Positions 36,225 through 49,700 of a stretch of DNA of 64,000 bases are shown in pieces; position 1 is the stretch's first letter, and each line of letters starts with the position of its first letter. A program made the translations under genes and the position numbers. The notes beneath the pieces are model-generated. The model did no database searches and was not told where the DNA came from. It saw only the letters and a program-made list of their open reading frames with translations. The stretch is taken from positions 14,289,997-14,353,996 of the forward strand of contig JABBOT010000007.1 of NCBI GenBank assembly GCA_016165875.1. The letters are read 5' to 3'. Origin of the DNA: Acanthopleura granulata. Its lineage: Eukaryota > Mollusca > Polyplacophora > Chitonida > Chitonidae.

Positions 36225-38651
36225 TGTTGTGTGCTCTGTCAGTGTTCCCAGTTATCAGCAGATGAAATGTGGACAGTTAATGCATCCTGAGAATGTCTGA
36301 TTATGAAGGGATTGTAGACCCACAGCTGGTGATGTGACAGTGGACACGATATCACTGTGATATTTCCAGATTATATCAGTTGATGATGTGTGGACATTGT
36401 CACATGATACTGACTACTTTTTTTTGATGCCAGACTTTCTTTCTCAGTTCATCATAATGAAGTCACGTTGGAGACATTATGGCGATGTGGTAGAAACTTA
36501 TACAGTATAATGTGAAAGCAAATCAAATGTGGCATGCCTTGCCTGGAATGAGAAATTTTGGTTGAGTTGTTCACTGCAGGTTAACGCTTTTTTACCACGG
36601 GCAGTCAAGGTCTAACATAGCCCTGATTGTTATTGTGCATTGCCAATGTCTGTTACTGGCGCAGATGTGGCAGATTTTAGTCAGATCATGAAATCAATTA
36701 TTGAAATTGACCTAAAATTTCGTCCATAAAATTGCATTTTTGAGGTATATACATGTCATAAAATATTATATTTGCTGCTGAAACGTACATTTTGCATGAG
36801 GATATCATCGTACCCTTCCAAACAAGCTTTAAAACACCCTCCTACAATCAATAGAACTCCCTGAATCAGGAAAAATATGCAGCTGAGTCGTGGCCGAAAT
36901 TTTAGGTTATTTAGGGTCTGTTATGAGGTGTCCAATATTTTTTTGGACATGTAATATTTATAGCGTAAAAAGGCAGTTTTTTCTCCATATATTAAGTTTA
37001 GCTTTCATGGGATGCAAATTTACAGTATTGTATATTTTGGTCTTCTTTTACATCATTATTGCCAAAGGGAAATCTTTAGAGAGGTTTCCAATGAATTCAG
37101 AAATTTGTCATATTGACCTGTACATAAAATTCGACTGTTATGAGTACACGGTTTCGTACAGGTTGTGCGTTTATACCTCAGAGTCACAAGAGACACAGGT
37201 TCAATCCTGAGCCTGGTATTGTCTAAATTTTTACAATCAGCAATGTTGGTACCTCTTACTCAGAGCTCAAACCCAGTTACTGATCGGCTCACCAAGGTGA
37301 GGATGTGGTGTCTTAGTAATGTCCATGCCTTGGCCTTGACCAGGTGTTTTCAAAACATAATGAATATGACACCAGCCTGATGCAAGGGAACACCATTATG
37401 GCATGAGTTAAATTACATTAAAAGTATTAAATTTGATGCAAAAAGACAGTTGTATCTGTGTGTTTGGTGTCACCCTGATGGTTATGATTTACATTAATGT
37501 TGTATCTTGCTAGTTCATACAGTTATGTATAAAGAGAATCTTATCCTCTACAGAACAGTACCAGGGTCTGACTTTAGTCTTCTCAGAGTGTAAGTTTGGG
37601 TACCCAGGGTAATTCCCATAGGGCATATTATAAGTACATGTATTTGTATTCAAAGCTTAAAATACGCAAGCTTTTATTTACCAACTTCTGCAGAATTTCC
37701 CCCAAACTTTGTATGATTATTTGTGCCCCCTGACATGTTCCCTCACTGGAACCTCTAATATGTGTACTTGTATACTGGACCAGGTTTAGATTGACCTCAA
37801 CAGCATGCTATTAGGCTTAAAAACAAAAACAAATAGAGCACCTGGCTGGGTTTCCATTAATGTGATTATTCAATGATTCATTGTACCTTAGATAATCTCA
37901 GTCATGGCCACTGTTAAACTGCAGCAAGCCTATTTAGGGTGAATTTCCCAGTTCATACTATCAGTTAGTTACGTTAATACAGCAAGTCTGGAGGTAAGAT
38001 ATTCATGTAACGGTCTTACTACAATGTACATGTAACATATGTACCTGTGTGTATAAATGGATTTCAGGTACATGGATGTATGGAACATTTTCCTGAATAT
38101 TTTTATCCATAATGTTACCAAATTTGTGTAATTTGTTTCCAATCCGTCCACTTCTATGATATACATGAACACATGTCATAAAGCTCTACATCTAAAATGT
38201 GCGGTATAGTTGTGGGAATTTTTAACGTGTCTTTTTTGAAAAATTGTCCAAGTTTGGTGCTTTATTTTACAGTTACGGTACACAATACGCATTTTTAACC
38301 TTATTTATTCCTTTAACGCAAGATTGTTTGTTAGAATGCACTGGACCCGTGTACTTAAATGTAATTACGCTGTATGTAAATGCACCTTGATTAGAGCTGT
38401 CTTGTAGTGATATTTAAATTGGATAATTAATAATTTTTACAGCACAACATGTACGGTGCTAATTTCACCAACCAACCCCACCCATAATGCTGTTTACCGC
38501 AGGGGAATTTTTTCTCAGCGATTATACATGATATGTAAACACTTGGAATGTACCTCTGTATATAGTCTGGCCAAAGTTACAAAATAAATCTGTAATAGGT
38601 TCTGATGTTGTGAAATAATGTTTGTTTCACTTTGTATTGCAATGCTTGTGT

Positions 38652-39616
38652 CTGCTGTTGTCTGTTTGATGTCAGGATGCCGTGCCAGCTATGTGGCTGT
38701 CTGATGTCACGTGTCTGCCGTTGTCTGTTTGATGTCAGGATGCAGTGCGAGCTATGTGGCTGTCTGATGTCACTTTTTGTGTGCTGATGTCTGGTGTCAG
38801 GATGCAGTGCGAGCTATGTGGCTATCTGATGTCACGTGTCTGCCGTTGTCCGTTTGATGTCAGGATGCTGTGCCAGCTATGTGGCTGTCTGATGTCACTT
38901 TTTGTGTACTGATGTCTGTTTGGTGTCAGGATGCAGTGCGAGCTATGTGGCTGTCTGATGTCACGTGTCTGCCGTTGTCCGTTTGATGTCAGGATGCTGT
39001 GCCAGCTATGTGGCTGTCTGATGTCACTTTTTGTGTACTGATGTCTGTTTGGTGTCAGGATGCAGTGCGAGCTATGTGGCTGTCTGATGTCACGTGTCTG
39101 CCGTTGTCCGTTTGATGTCAGGATGCTGTGCCAGCTATGTGGCTGTCTGATGTCACTTTGTGTCTGTGGCTGTCTATTTGATGTCAGGATGCTGTGCCAG
39201 CTTTGTGGCTGTCTGATGTCACTTTGTGTCTACTGTTGTCTGTTCAATGTCAGGATGCTGTGCCAACTATGTGGCTGTCTGATGTCACTTTTTGTGTACT
39301 GATGTCTGTTTGGTGTCAGGATGCAGTGCGAGCTATGCGGCTGTCTGATGTCACGTGTCTGCCGTTGTCCGTTTGATGTCAGGATGCTGTGCCAGCTATG
39401 TGGCTGTCTGATGTCACTTTGTGTCTGCGGCTGTCTGTTTGATGTCAGGATGCTGTGCCAGCTATGTGGCTGTCTGATGTCACTTTGTGTCTGCTGTTGT
39501 CTGTTTGATGTCAGGATGCTGTGCCAGCTGTGTGGCTGTCTGATGTCACTTTGTGTCTACTGTTGTCTGTTCAATGTCAGGATGCTGTACCAGCTATATG
39601 GCTGTGTTATATCATG
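38652..39616. repeat. 66-bp minisatellite, unit 3
   Basis: Counterpart of 12180-13275 but about 132 bp shorter, the loss of one two-unit higher-order block. Confidence 0.9.
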
Positions 39617-40694
39617 ACTACTAGCCTAGTGAACTTAACGTTGATGGCTCCAAATACAAGGCGAAGTTTAACCATAACTATGTATATGTTCATGTAAATG
39701 CCTTACTGCCTGTTCCCCTCAGGCTATAGACTCTGATATGCCTGTTACATGACCAGCTTGGAGATGGTTGTTTGTGAGATCATGGAGGTGTTTAACCTCC
39801 ATGCTCGGATCCTGACAGAATTAATCATTATGATTAGGTATCTCAGTGCTTATAAGGCAGTTAAGTACTTTTAGCTGAAGTGCATAGGTCACTAGCTGCT
39901 TTCTCTAACCGTTATGGCTTACATGTACAGCTTGACATGAAAAATCTGTGCATTTACATAGTGGAAAAGTCATCAGTTGCTTGCCAAAGGCGAGTGGTTT
40001 TTATTCTGGGCATTCCTGTTTCCTATCTCAATAGTCTTATGAGTGAAATATTGGGGTAAAACACCACCAATCAGTCCTGATGAACTGACATACCATACAT
40101 GTATGTAAATAACATAACAACAGCAAGCTATTGACAAAGTGGTTTTATTGTTTGCAGATTCAATGCTGGCCACATTAACAGTTTGGTGAAAGCTTTATAC
40201 AAGCTAGGTTATTCTGTCTGACATATATATGTCCTAGGTTTCTTAACATGGGATATTTATTCTGTGATGTCAGCAAAGTGGCCCAAGTGCAAAAAGGCAC
40301 AAAACCCTACCCCAGAGGGATGATATCTGCACATGAATTCCTTCACCGAATTTATTTAAATTTTAAAGGCCGCATTCGAGACTGCGAACATCTGGGCATT
40401 AGCAGTTTTACCCGCATCAACAAGCTTTATTCGTAAGGTGATGAAAACATGGTCTAAATATCATGGAAGTTAATACAGAATTCTGCTTCGCAGCCCCATC
40501 CTTGTCAAAAGTCCAAAACTAGGCTTCGTTGACATTCACAATTTACACATGTAGTTGACTATTCTGTTGTAAGACATACCATAATATCTGGTTATTATCA
40601 GCTGCGTAATTTTCAGAATATTGTCCAGTGTTGTTCATTATCCTACCCCTTCCTATGTTATCTTTCACCCGGTCGTCTGCCTCAAGCAGGTGAA

Positions 40695-43600
40695 GTGCCA
40701 GGTTGTCTGCAGTCTCGAATACGAGTGTTTACAAGACAAACATGTGCAGGATTTTTAAAATATATGGAATACAAGCAGGAATTGATACAAAAATGGTACA
40801 AAAAAGTTTAGAAAATTCCCTATCTGTGCAATACGTAAATTTGCAAGCCTCTAGAGGTGACACACGTGTGCATCCACCGCCAGTAATTTTTTAAATGAAA
40901 AACTGACAACTCTTCAATTACTTTCGTTGTGAACGACTACGTGATCCAATACACAAGATCTTGTTCATGTATCTTACATTTAGTTGGCTCACATTCAGTA
41001 ACGTGAGAAATACCACAGTATGTTTACAACACCACTGCTATTTCGTTTTGCTTTTTTTTTTTTTACATTTACAGAAGGCGTACGTTTTATGAGAATTCTG
41101 TTCATAGTTGAGTCATTTCATGTCAACATATTTACAATACCACTGATCAATCATATCAATAGCTCCAAACAAACAGTGAAAGCAGAACCAAGTATACATG
41201 TGGCCACATGTATAAAACCGGGTCTTCATATACAGTAATGAGGTACACACACATCCAGTCAATTGATGTCACAAAAAAACAGCAGCAAATGGTATTAAAG
41301 AATACAAAAACCGTACACAACATTCATCATACATGTAAATCTAAAGCAAGCTTCTATATAACACAGGTGTAAACTCAACACAAAATTTCTTAATAAATAG
41401 TGATTCTATTTAAAATTTACAACACACACAACGAAAAAGTATTAAAAATTCAGATTCATATAAAAGATAAGGGGTTGATTCAGTGGTTAATTTAGCCCTG
41501 GTGGAATCTCCCGTGATGTTCTATATTGGTGAACAGGCAATCGTGTAGCTGAGATCCAGCTAATTGGCAGGTTAGTGTAAATGTGAAAAAAACCCACACA
41601 TTCCGCCCTGGGCCTGTGCTGCAATACATCAGAAAAAAACATATGACTAAAAGACCTTAACCATCGGATACAAACAAATTCTTTTTACACATAATGAGTG
41701 AGCACATTTACAAACGGAAAATATATGAAAACAAAAAAATGCAAGTGAATCATACAATAAAATGTAAAAGGTGATCTTTGATCTCAAAATGCTGATAAAT
41801 TAACTTGTATACCATAGGCCACCTTTAGACTTACGTTAGACATACACATAAAGCGTGTATCTTATCATTTCATATACAGTAAACATCTTTGCTTCATAAA
41901 CCCTCAAGGCGGTTAACGTTTGTACGATAACTATGTTTTGTAATTCTTCACCAGCCTGTTATCCTTGTGCACACTGGTGTTAAGGGCTTCCACATCAATA
42001 CTGACCTGTATATATATCTATTACGACTCAGATACATATGGACAAATACGATACAAACAATGGTGTAAAAACAGAATTCTTTACATACATATGACGGACA
42101 TATGAACAATAATGGAAATGCATTTTGGAAAAGGAATACTAAAACAACCTAATTAACCTCTTAAAACACTGATCAGCACCTGGGTTTAGAGAGCCTCTGA
42201 TTGGCCAGTTTAAAAATGCTTGAGAGTCAAACTGGAAGATGACTAACAGATCATCCTGTAACATCAATTGTTCTTCATTGTTGAATTATTTTGGTTCATT
42301 TATTATTGTTCTTATCAGGTTTAAGGAAGAAGTTTTGATCGCACACGTTTAGTTCTTTATCTTTCCATAACCCAACACAATCACATGCACACGTAAGTGT
42401 AGATATGTAATGGTCTTAAAAGGCCCAATGCTTACACCAACCCCTGAATAAAGAGAAAAAGCTGAAGTTGGTCTACGAAGGAAATAAATGAAATCCAGTC
42501 TAATGGAACAATGAGGTGGCTTCCTGGGAAACACCATGCTACTGGCTGTAATGGTACACTTTCAGCTACAGCCATGTACCAAAACAGGAGGTATTTTTGT
42601 CATTTTTTTGGCTCGATTACTAGAATAATGATTTCACGCATACACCTCACTGTTTAAAATACATGTATATTAAGCAATCAGTCTGATTTAAGATGCGTTC
42701 CTTATCTACCCCAAAAAGTCAGCCGTCCAGCTAGAACAAATCTGCACACATAAATATTTGGCAAGTTTAATACTTTCATGACTAAAGTCTTGTAATAAGT
42801 CGACTGACACAAAATGGAAATACAGTATGACAGTATAGTTGCAGCAAACACTGACTGGTTAGCTCATCGGGACAAGTCGTGAGTATGTCTTCATACGTGT
42901 TTTTCTCTACCCATTGTGCCTGGTGATGATATCCACGTCAAATCCAGAGACATTTGACCCGGATCAGTGAATCCAGTCACCGACATGTTATATATTATCA
43001 ATAGAAATAATTACATCCAAGTTGTGGAGAAAATAGAAAATTCTATTTACAGAATCCATTAATATCAATCTTCTTACATGCTGATTGATTTTGCTTCATT
43101 CAAGGGGCATAACTGTCTGAATTTCAGTCTTTTTCTTGAAATGACCATTCATAAAGCATTGTTCCAATAGCCAACTTTAATGGACACAGTGAGTTGTGTA
43201 AATTGTTACATACTGTGCATTTGTAGTTTTTAGATCTCTTGGGAATCATTGGTATCTCTATTTTCAAAAGAAGTGGATTAATCTGCCCATATAATCCCAG
43301 TAGCAGACCAGAGATACTGACTTTCACAAGCAGAGACAGAAGTTTAACTTTGTTTATGAAAAAAATATCAGTGCTTTGACGTTTCTGTGGAGGTTGTCCC
43401 TTGGTGCGGACAATGCATGACCCTAAGGCAGTACCGGTTAGGGTTTGGGGTAAGGGACATTCTTAAGGTGTTGTGGAATGGGAGACTCTGAAAGGCTACA
43501 TGGTTTTAATAGAGTCCAAATCTCAGTGAAATGGATCGTTTTCTGCTGTGACGCTGCACTGCGGATAAGCAACTGTGTGAGCATGCATACACTGAGGACA

Positions 43601-43705
43601 TGTGACGTACTACCGGAGAGAACAGAGGAGCACATCAAACTCTGGACGCCTTTGTTAAATGCAGGAAGGAACTTTACGAGTTCCCCATGGGCATCCTGAA
43701 CTGGC
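40695..43705. other. Unique flank / candidate DHCR24 3' UTR
   Basis: Single-copy AT-rich sequence between the triplication and the DHCR24 stop codon. On the minus strand the first AATAAA after the stop is at 42304-42299, which would give a 3' UTR of about 1.4 kb. No other exon, RNA gene or clear repeat is seen. Confidence 0.4.
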
Positions 43706-46700
43706 CTATTCGCGAGCCTTGCGATTGACTTTGTCGTAGACCTCTGGGAATGCTGCGCTACACTGAAGCCTCTTTCTCATGACGTCGTACAAGGAATGGT
43801 CGAACATCTCACGGAACTCCTCCCTTGTCATGTAAGAGTCTGCATACAGCATCTGGAATCTGGTGGCAGGATGATAACACTTAATATGGACTAGCAGTAC
43901 TAATGGATGAGATATGGATACGGTACGAAAAGCAGACATTCATGACAGCACTGATGCTGTGCAGACGACATCAGCCATGAAGAGTTTAAAAGTTCTTGAT
44001 CTAAGTTTATACTGTGCCTCTCACCAATTTGACTGCTGTGAACCCAAGTCCAGTCCACGCTGGTTTCTTCTTCGGTCGTACCTGCGAAGGTCCGCCAGCA
44101 ACCTGTGAGTGGTTTGAGCTATGCCCGTTTTACTCCCAGCATAATGCTGGCTGCCACTGTATAAGTAATACCATAATGCAGGCCGCCATTGTATAAGTGA
44201 TATACTCTCCAGTACGGCATAAATATCAATCAAATAAATGAATAATAAATGGAGCTAACTGTTATACTGCACTCACCCATTCACACTTCTGACAAATGCC
44301 TCGATGGCTCTGGTGGAGGGGATGGTGGAGAAGCTGGGCGACTTTGGGGTGCCGTACGCCCCAATGTCCACGTACATCTGACCCTCACCTGACGCCGGGT
44401 GCACCATCCCGGGCACACTGGGCAGGTAGAAAGGGCACAGCCACAGTGGGTACAACTGAAACACGGTCCAGCAGATTTAAACATGGATGATGCTATCATT
44501 TTTGCTACAAGGATTGTAATTCTTCTGAAGGCTATACACATAATATTTCGAAAGAAAAAAACATCAAGTTCATCCATCAGTACAACTCTATGTAAAGAGA
44601 CAAGTGGTTCAAATGTTAGGCCAGCAAAATCAAATTAAAAAGGTGCATAAATTGCACTGAAAGGTGCTCTTTCCCTTGCAATAAGGTTGAGGAATTGCAC
44701 TCAGCTTAAATTCACCTAAGAGCCGATCAGCGTTGAAATCAGTCACTTTTTAGAAAATCTACTGGAAATACTTTCTCCTGCATGTTATTTCTTTCATCAA
44801 AACCATGAAGGATTTTGATTGATCTCTTTAACACTGCATGGCCACATCAACTCACATTTAACTCTTTGTTGAAGCACTGTAGAGACTCGTCCAGTTTATC
44901 CATGGGCACAAGCATGTCCTGAATGACCTGGTGTTTCTCATACATCCGCTTGATTGTCTCCCCTTGGGTAAGTTTCAGCAAGGAAATCTTCGGAGGAACC
45001 ATCCAACCAAATAGGTAGCGGAACACTGGGTGGTTTCCAAATGGTATGATGTCCTGAAGAGCAATGATTACCAAATGAAGCAGCAATCCATATTTTCGAG
45101 AAAAAAAAGCAAAAATTCAATATTCAAATGCTTTCACATTACGCAGTATCTTGCTCAGACACATGTTAAAATGCAGGCAATCTTTGTTACCCATAATGGA
45201 TGCATTTTTCGAAGTATTTATCTGTGTTGATTAATTTTACATTACAAATAATTTGTGTAATTTATTTTAACTTAATATGTCCTTGTTAGCAAGCTGTACA
45301 TTTAGGATAAACAAACGTTACCGTACACGTAGAAATATTTACACTTTTTCTTGATTAATGCCAAATTTACGAGATCTAAAAACGTCCAGGTTGAGAAGCT
45401 GTATTTTAGCCTGGTATACATGTAACTGCGTGTACTTCAGTCGATGCTAAAACAACATCTGTGGGCAAACAAGACAATGCCAACATGTCGAAGCACAGAA
45501 TACCTGCAGTTCCCAGAAAATGCTCTTGGTGTGGCGATGGTAGTAGTGACGCAGTGGAATATACTCCACACCAGGGCCGCGCTGCAGGAAGGATTCCACG
45601 TGCTTGAAAAACCACGGCTTCCAGAAGTTGCCAATGGCATTCACCTGAAGGTGGAAGAATGCAGTTCTAGCGAGTGTCAAAACAGAAACTTAAAACACTA
45701 TTCCACATGCTGGATATTTAGCATAAGAAACTAAAATTGACACATGTAAGAAATTGTTATTCATCAAATTCTTTTTGTGTGCTTATTAATATAAATATTT
45801 ATGATACTATACTCCGTGTGATATGTTCAGATGTGGTTTTTTACACAATATTAAAAACGTATTCGCTGAAAATTTCTCTGCGTAAAGATTGCAAAGATTT
45901 AAGTGTACCTACTCAAATCAGAAAAAAAGATGGGGTAAATTTAGAATGTTTACAAAGACATGTGTGTAAAATATTAATTTAGATCTCTCTTTATTGACCA
46001 CTGCCAGTACCTTATCCAAATCGACGTCGTCTGTCATATTTGCTGTCATGACAACGGCTTCCTCTCTGGAGTACACCAAACACTCCACAAACTGATTGTC
46101 AGATCGCTTCTCAGTTTCCTCTCTGAATCGCTTAATTATATCACCCTTGGTATGAAGAGGGAAGTATTCCAGTTTGACGTACTTTTTGGCAGGTACAATT
46201 CTCAGCTCTGCCGACACCAGGAAACCCAGGGTTCCGTAAGACCAAGGCACAGCATAAAACAGGTCAGGATTTTCTGTCTGAGAACAGAAATTATGAATGA
46301 CTATATATGAAGTCTTTCATATTCAGGCAGATGGTTGTGGGTTTCCCAAGGGCTCTGCTCGGTTTCCTCCCACCATAATGCTGGCTACTGTCATATAAAT
46401 GAAATATTTTTGAGGATGGTGTAGAACTTCAATGAAAAAAGAAATCCATGCATAAATAAATTCATTTTCAGACAGTCTGTTGGACAACTCTGACAAAGAA
46501 CTGGTCATTATCTGTCCAATGAACTAATGATGCTCAAATGTCTTAATTTGAACATTTGGTCTGTCATCTATGAAAGCCTGCCCACAAAGTACGTTGCCAA
46601 TATCAGTTGCTCAAATGCACTTATCTTACCTTTGAACACCTGGTCTGTCGACTGGATGAAAGTCTGCCCACACTGTAAGCTGCCTGTACTAGCTGTCTGA

Positions 46701-49700
46701 ATGTCATACCTTTGAACACCTGGTCTATCCACTGTCATCTATGAAAGCCTTCCCACACACTAAGCTGCCTGCACTAGCTACCTGAATGTCTCACCTTTGA
46801 AAACCTGTTCTATCCACTGTCATCTGTGACACCCTGCTCACACTGTAAGCTGCCTATATGGGTTTATCTTGCCTTTGAGCACCGATGTGTCGAGTGTCAT
46901 CCATGAAAGCCTGCTCACACTGTAAGTTGCCTGAGCCAGTTACCTGAACATCTTAAATTTGACCACCTGCTCTGTCAAACATCATCTATGATAGCCTGCT
47001 CACATTGTAAGCTGCCAGCACTAATTACCTGAATGTCTTACCTTTGAACACCTGGTGACACTACCATCAGCCAAAACCAGTTCAAAGCTGACACAGCAGT
47101 GCTGGAACAGGCCGTACTTGTGGGAAGACGTCTCTATTCCCACGCCCATGATCAGCCCCCCTGGTAATACAAAAAATAGGTATAAATATTTATTATTACC
47201 CGAACACATTGTGTGTGTGTCTGCCTACATCATAGTATAATAACTCATGTTAAAGCTCTAGTGTTAATATCTTAGTAATGTGTCAACCAATTGATTTTCT
47301 TAAAGCATCAACCTCAAGTGGTCATTTTGTATCATTCACCTCATGCTATCCTCCTGTATCCCCAATCTCATCTGATCCTTTTGTATCTACCCCAATGTCA
47401 TCGAATCCTTTCGTATCCCACCTCATCTGATCCTTTTGTAACCCCACCTCATCAGATCATTTGGTAACCCACCACAACTCACACTTTTGTATCCCCCACC
47501 TCATCTGATCCTTTTGCAACCCACCTCATCTGATCCTATTGTACCCTGTCCTCATCTGATCCTTTTGTATCCCCCACCTCATCTGATTCTTTTGTATCCC
47601 CACCTAATCGGATCATTTGGTAACCCACCCCATCTGACCCTTTTGTACCTCCCACCTCATCTGCTTGTTTTGCAACCCACCTCATCTGATCCTTTTGTAT
47701 CCCTGTCCTCGTCTGATCCTTCTGTAACCCACCTCATCTGATCCTTTTGTAACCGACTTCATCTGATCCTTTTGTGTCATCCATCATATATTATTCTTTT
47801 GTATCGTCCACCTGATATTATCCTTTAGTATGCTCCATTTCATCTGACACCTTTGTATCCCAGATCTTGTATTTGCCTTCTGTATTCCCCACCTCATCCC
47901 ATCCTTTTGTATCCCTGACCTCATATTATCCTTCTGCATCCTCTACATCACATGATCCTTTTGAAGCTCTCACCTCATCTGATCCTTTTGTACCTCAGCC
48001 AAAGCCCCTAGGCTTTTTGCATCCTATGCAACCTTAAACATGTACAATCCTAAGATCTCCATGACCTTGTAAAATACTGTAGCATTTTGTATGATCCAGT
48101 TTCATCTTCATTGTCATATAGCCCTATCTCATTTCTAGATATCCTCATATCATCCCATTTGGTTCACAAGATGATCACAGGATCCTAATGAATTCCTAAA
48201 GATCCTAATGTTATACATATACAAATCATACTGAGTCCCAAACCCACATTACGATACTTAATGCCCCCAGCCCTCATTATCCTTTTGAGTTCACATGTGC
48301 ATATGATTTTATTAAACCCCTTTATGATCCAGGAGCCTCCGTGGCTCAGTCGGTTAGCGTGCTAGCTCAGCGCAATGACCCAGAAAGCCTCCCACCAATG
48401 CAGTTGCTGTGAGATCAAGTCCAGCCCATGCTGGCTTCCTCTCTGGGCATACCTGGGAAGGTCTGCCAGCAACCTGTGGATGGTCATGGATTTCCACCGT
48501 GCTCTGCACGGTTTCTTCCCACCATAATGCTGACTGCTGTTGTACAAGTGAAATGTTCTTGAGTACGGCGTGAAACACCAATCAAATAAATCACCTTTAT
48601 GATCCCTTCAAGTCTCTGAGTTCATATACAGTGTATAAACAGGTTTATATCCTCAAGCCATGATCCTGTTGATTTATTTATTTATTTTATTTTATTACTG
48701 TTTTACACTGTGCTGAGGAAGGATGGGTAGAAAGTGAGCAGTGCCCGGGGGAAACCCACGGGTATCTGCAGGTTCAAACACATTCCCACTTGATTTTTTT
48801 CAATCCCAATGCCATCAGGTTTTTGTGGAAATGCTTTTGAATCTCCAAGTTGATCCTGAACTCTCACAAAGCCCTGCAAATGGATGTGTCACTCACCCAC
48901 AGTGAGGTCATCCAGCTCTGGGAGTACGGGCAGCGTCCAGCCCAGGGGGTTGAGTGTGGCTGTGATCTGGCCCATGGTGGTCAGCGGTTCCACACGGACA
49001 ATCTGCCGGTCCGCGTTCACGTCCAGGATGTCCACCAGGTTCACCTCGATCTTCTGGAAGGTTTTCTTGTAGACGGCGTTCCTCAGGCACACGTTCATCC
49101 ACCCGGGCCGCGCCGTGCACATGTGGGAGCGAGCACCGCCGTCTCGCCATTGTAGTACCTGGTGATTACAGGTAAGATATTAAACCTCTGTGGAGTAATT
49201 CAGTTGGTGATTACAGGTGAGATATTACACCTCTGTGGATTAACTAACGTGGTGATTACAGGTGAGATGTTACACCTCTGTGGATTAACTAACGTGGTGA
49301 TTACAGGTGAGATGTTACACCTCTGTGGATTAACTAACGTGGTGATTACAGGTGAGGCATTAAACATCTGTGAATTAACTTATCTGGTGATTACAGGTGA
49401 GAAATCAAACCTCTGTGGAATGACTAACCTGGTGATTACAGGTAAGAAATTAAACCTTTGTGGATTAATTAACCTGGTGAATACAGGTGAGATTTTAAAC
49501 CTCTCTATACTGATTAACCTGGTAAATACAGGTGAGATATTAAACCTCTGTAGACTGATTAACCTGGTGATTACAGGTGGGCTATTATACCTCTGTGGAT
49601 TAACTATCTTGGTGGCCACAGGTTAGGCATTAAAGTTCTGTGGAGAAATTAATGTAGTGATTGCAGGGAATCAACAGCTCATCATCAACACAGGCAAGAC

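Larger units (their letters stand above)
27567..40694 (+). repeat. Tandem segmental duplication, unit 3
   Basis: Third direct copy. It ends at ...CAAGCAGGTGAA, after which unique sequence (GTGCCAGGTTG) starts. Its right half is the most diverged part of the array, with many substitutions between about 33800 and 37400. It has two copies of the 60-bp repeat, and its 66-bp array is about 132 bp shorter than in the other units. Confidence 0.95.

Noticed and set aside
48331..48420. tRNA gene
   Set aside because: A- and B-box-like words are present but there is no full cloverleaf. The sequence continues into a SINE body and is flanked by a target duplication.
49162..49626. 154-codon plus-strand frame
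   Set aside because: It is generated by the 45-bp minisatellite in DHCR24 intron 1; no start context or homology.
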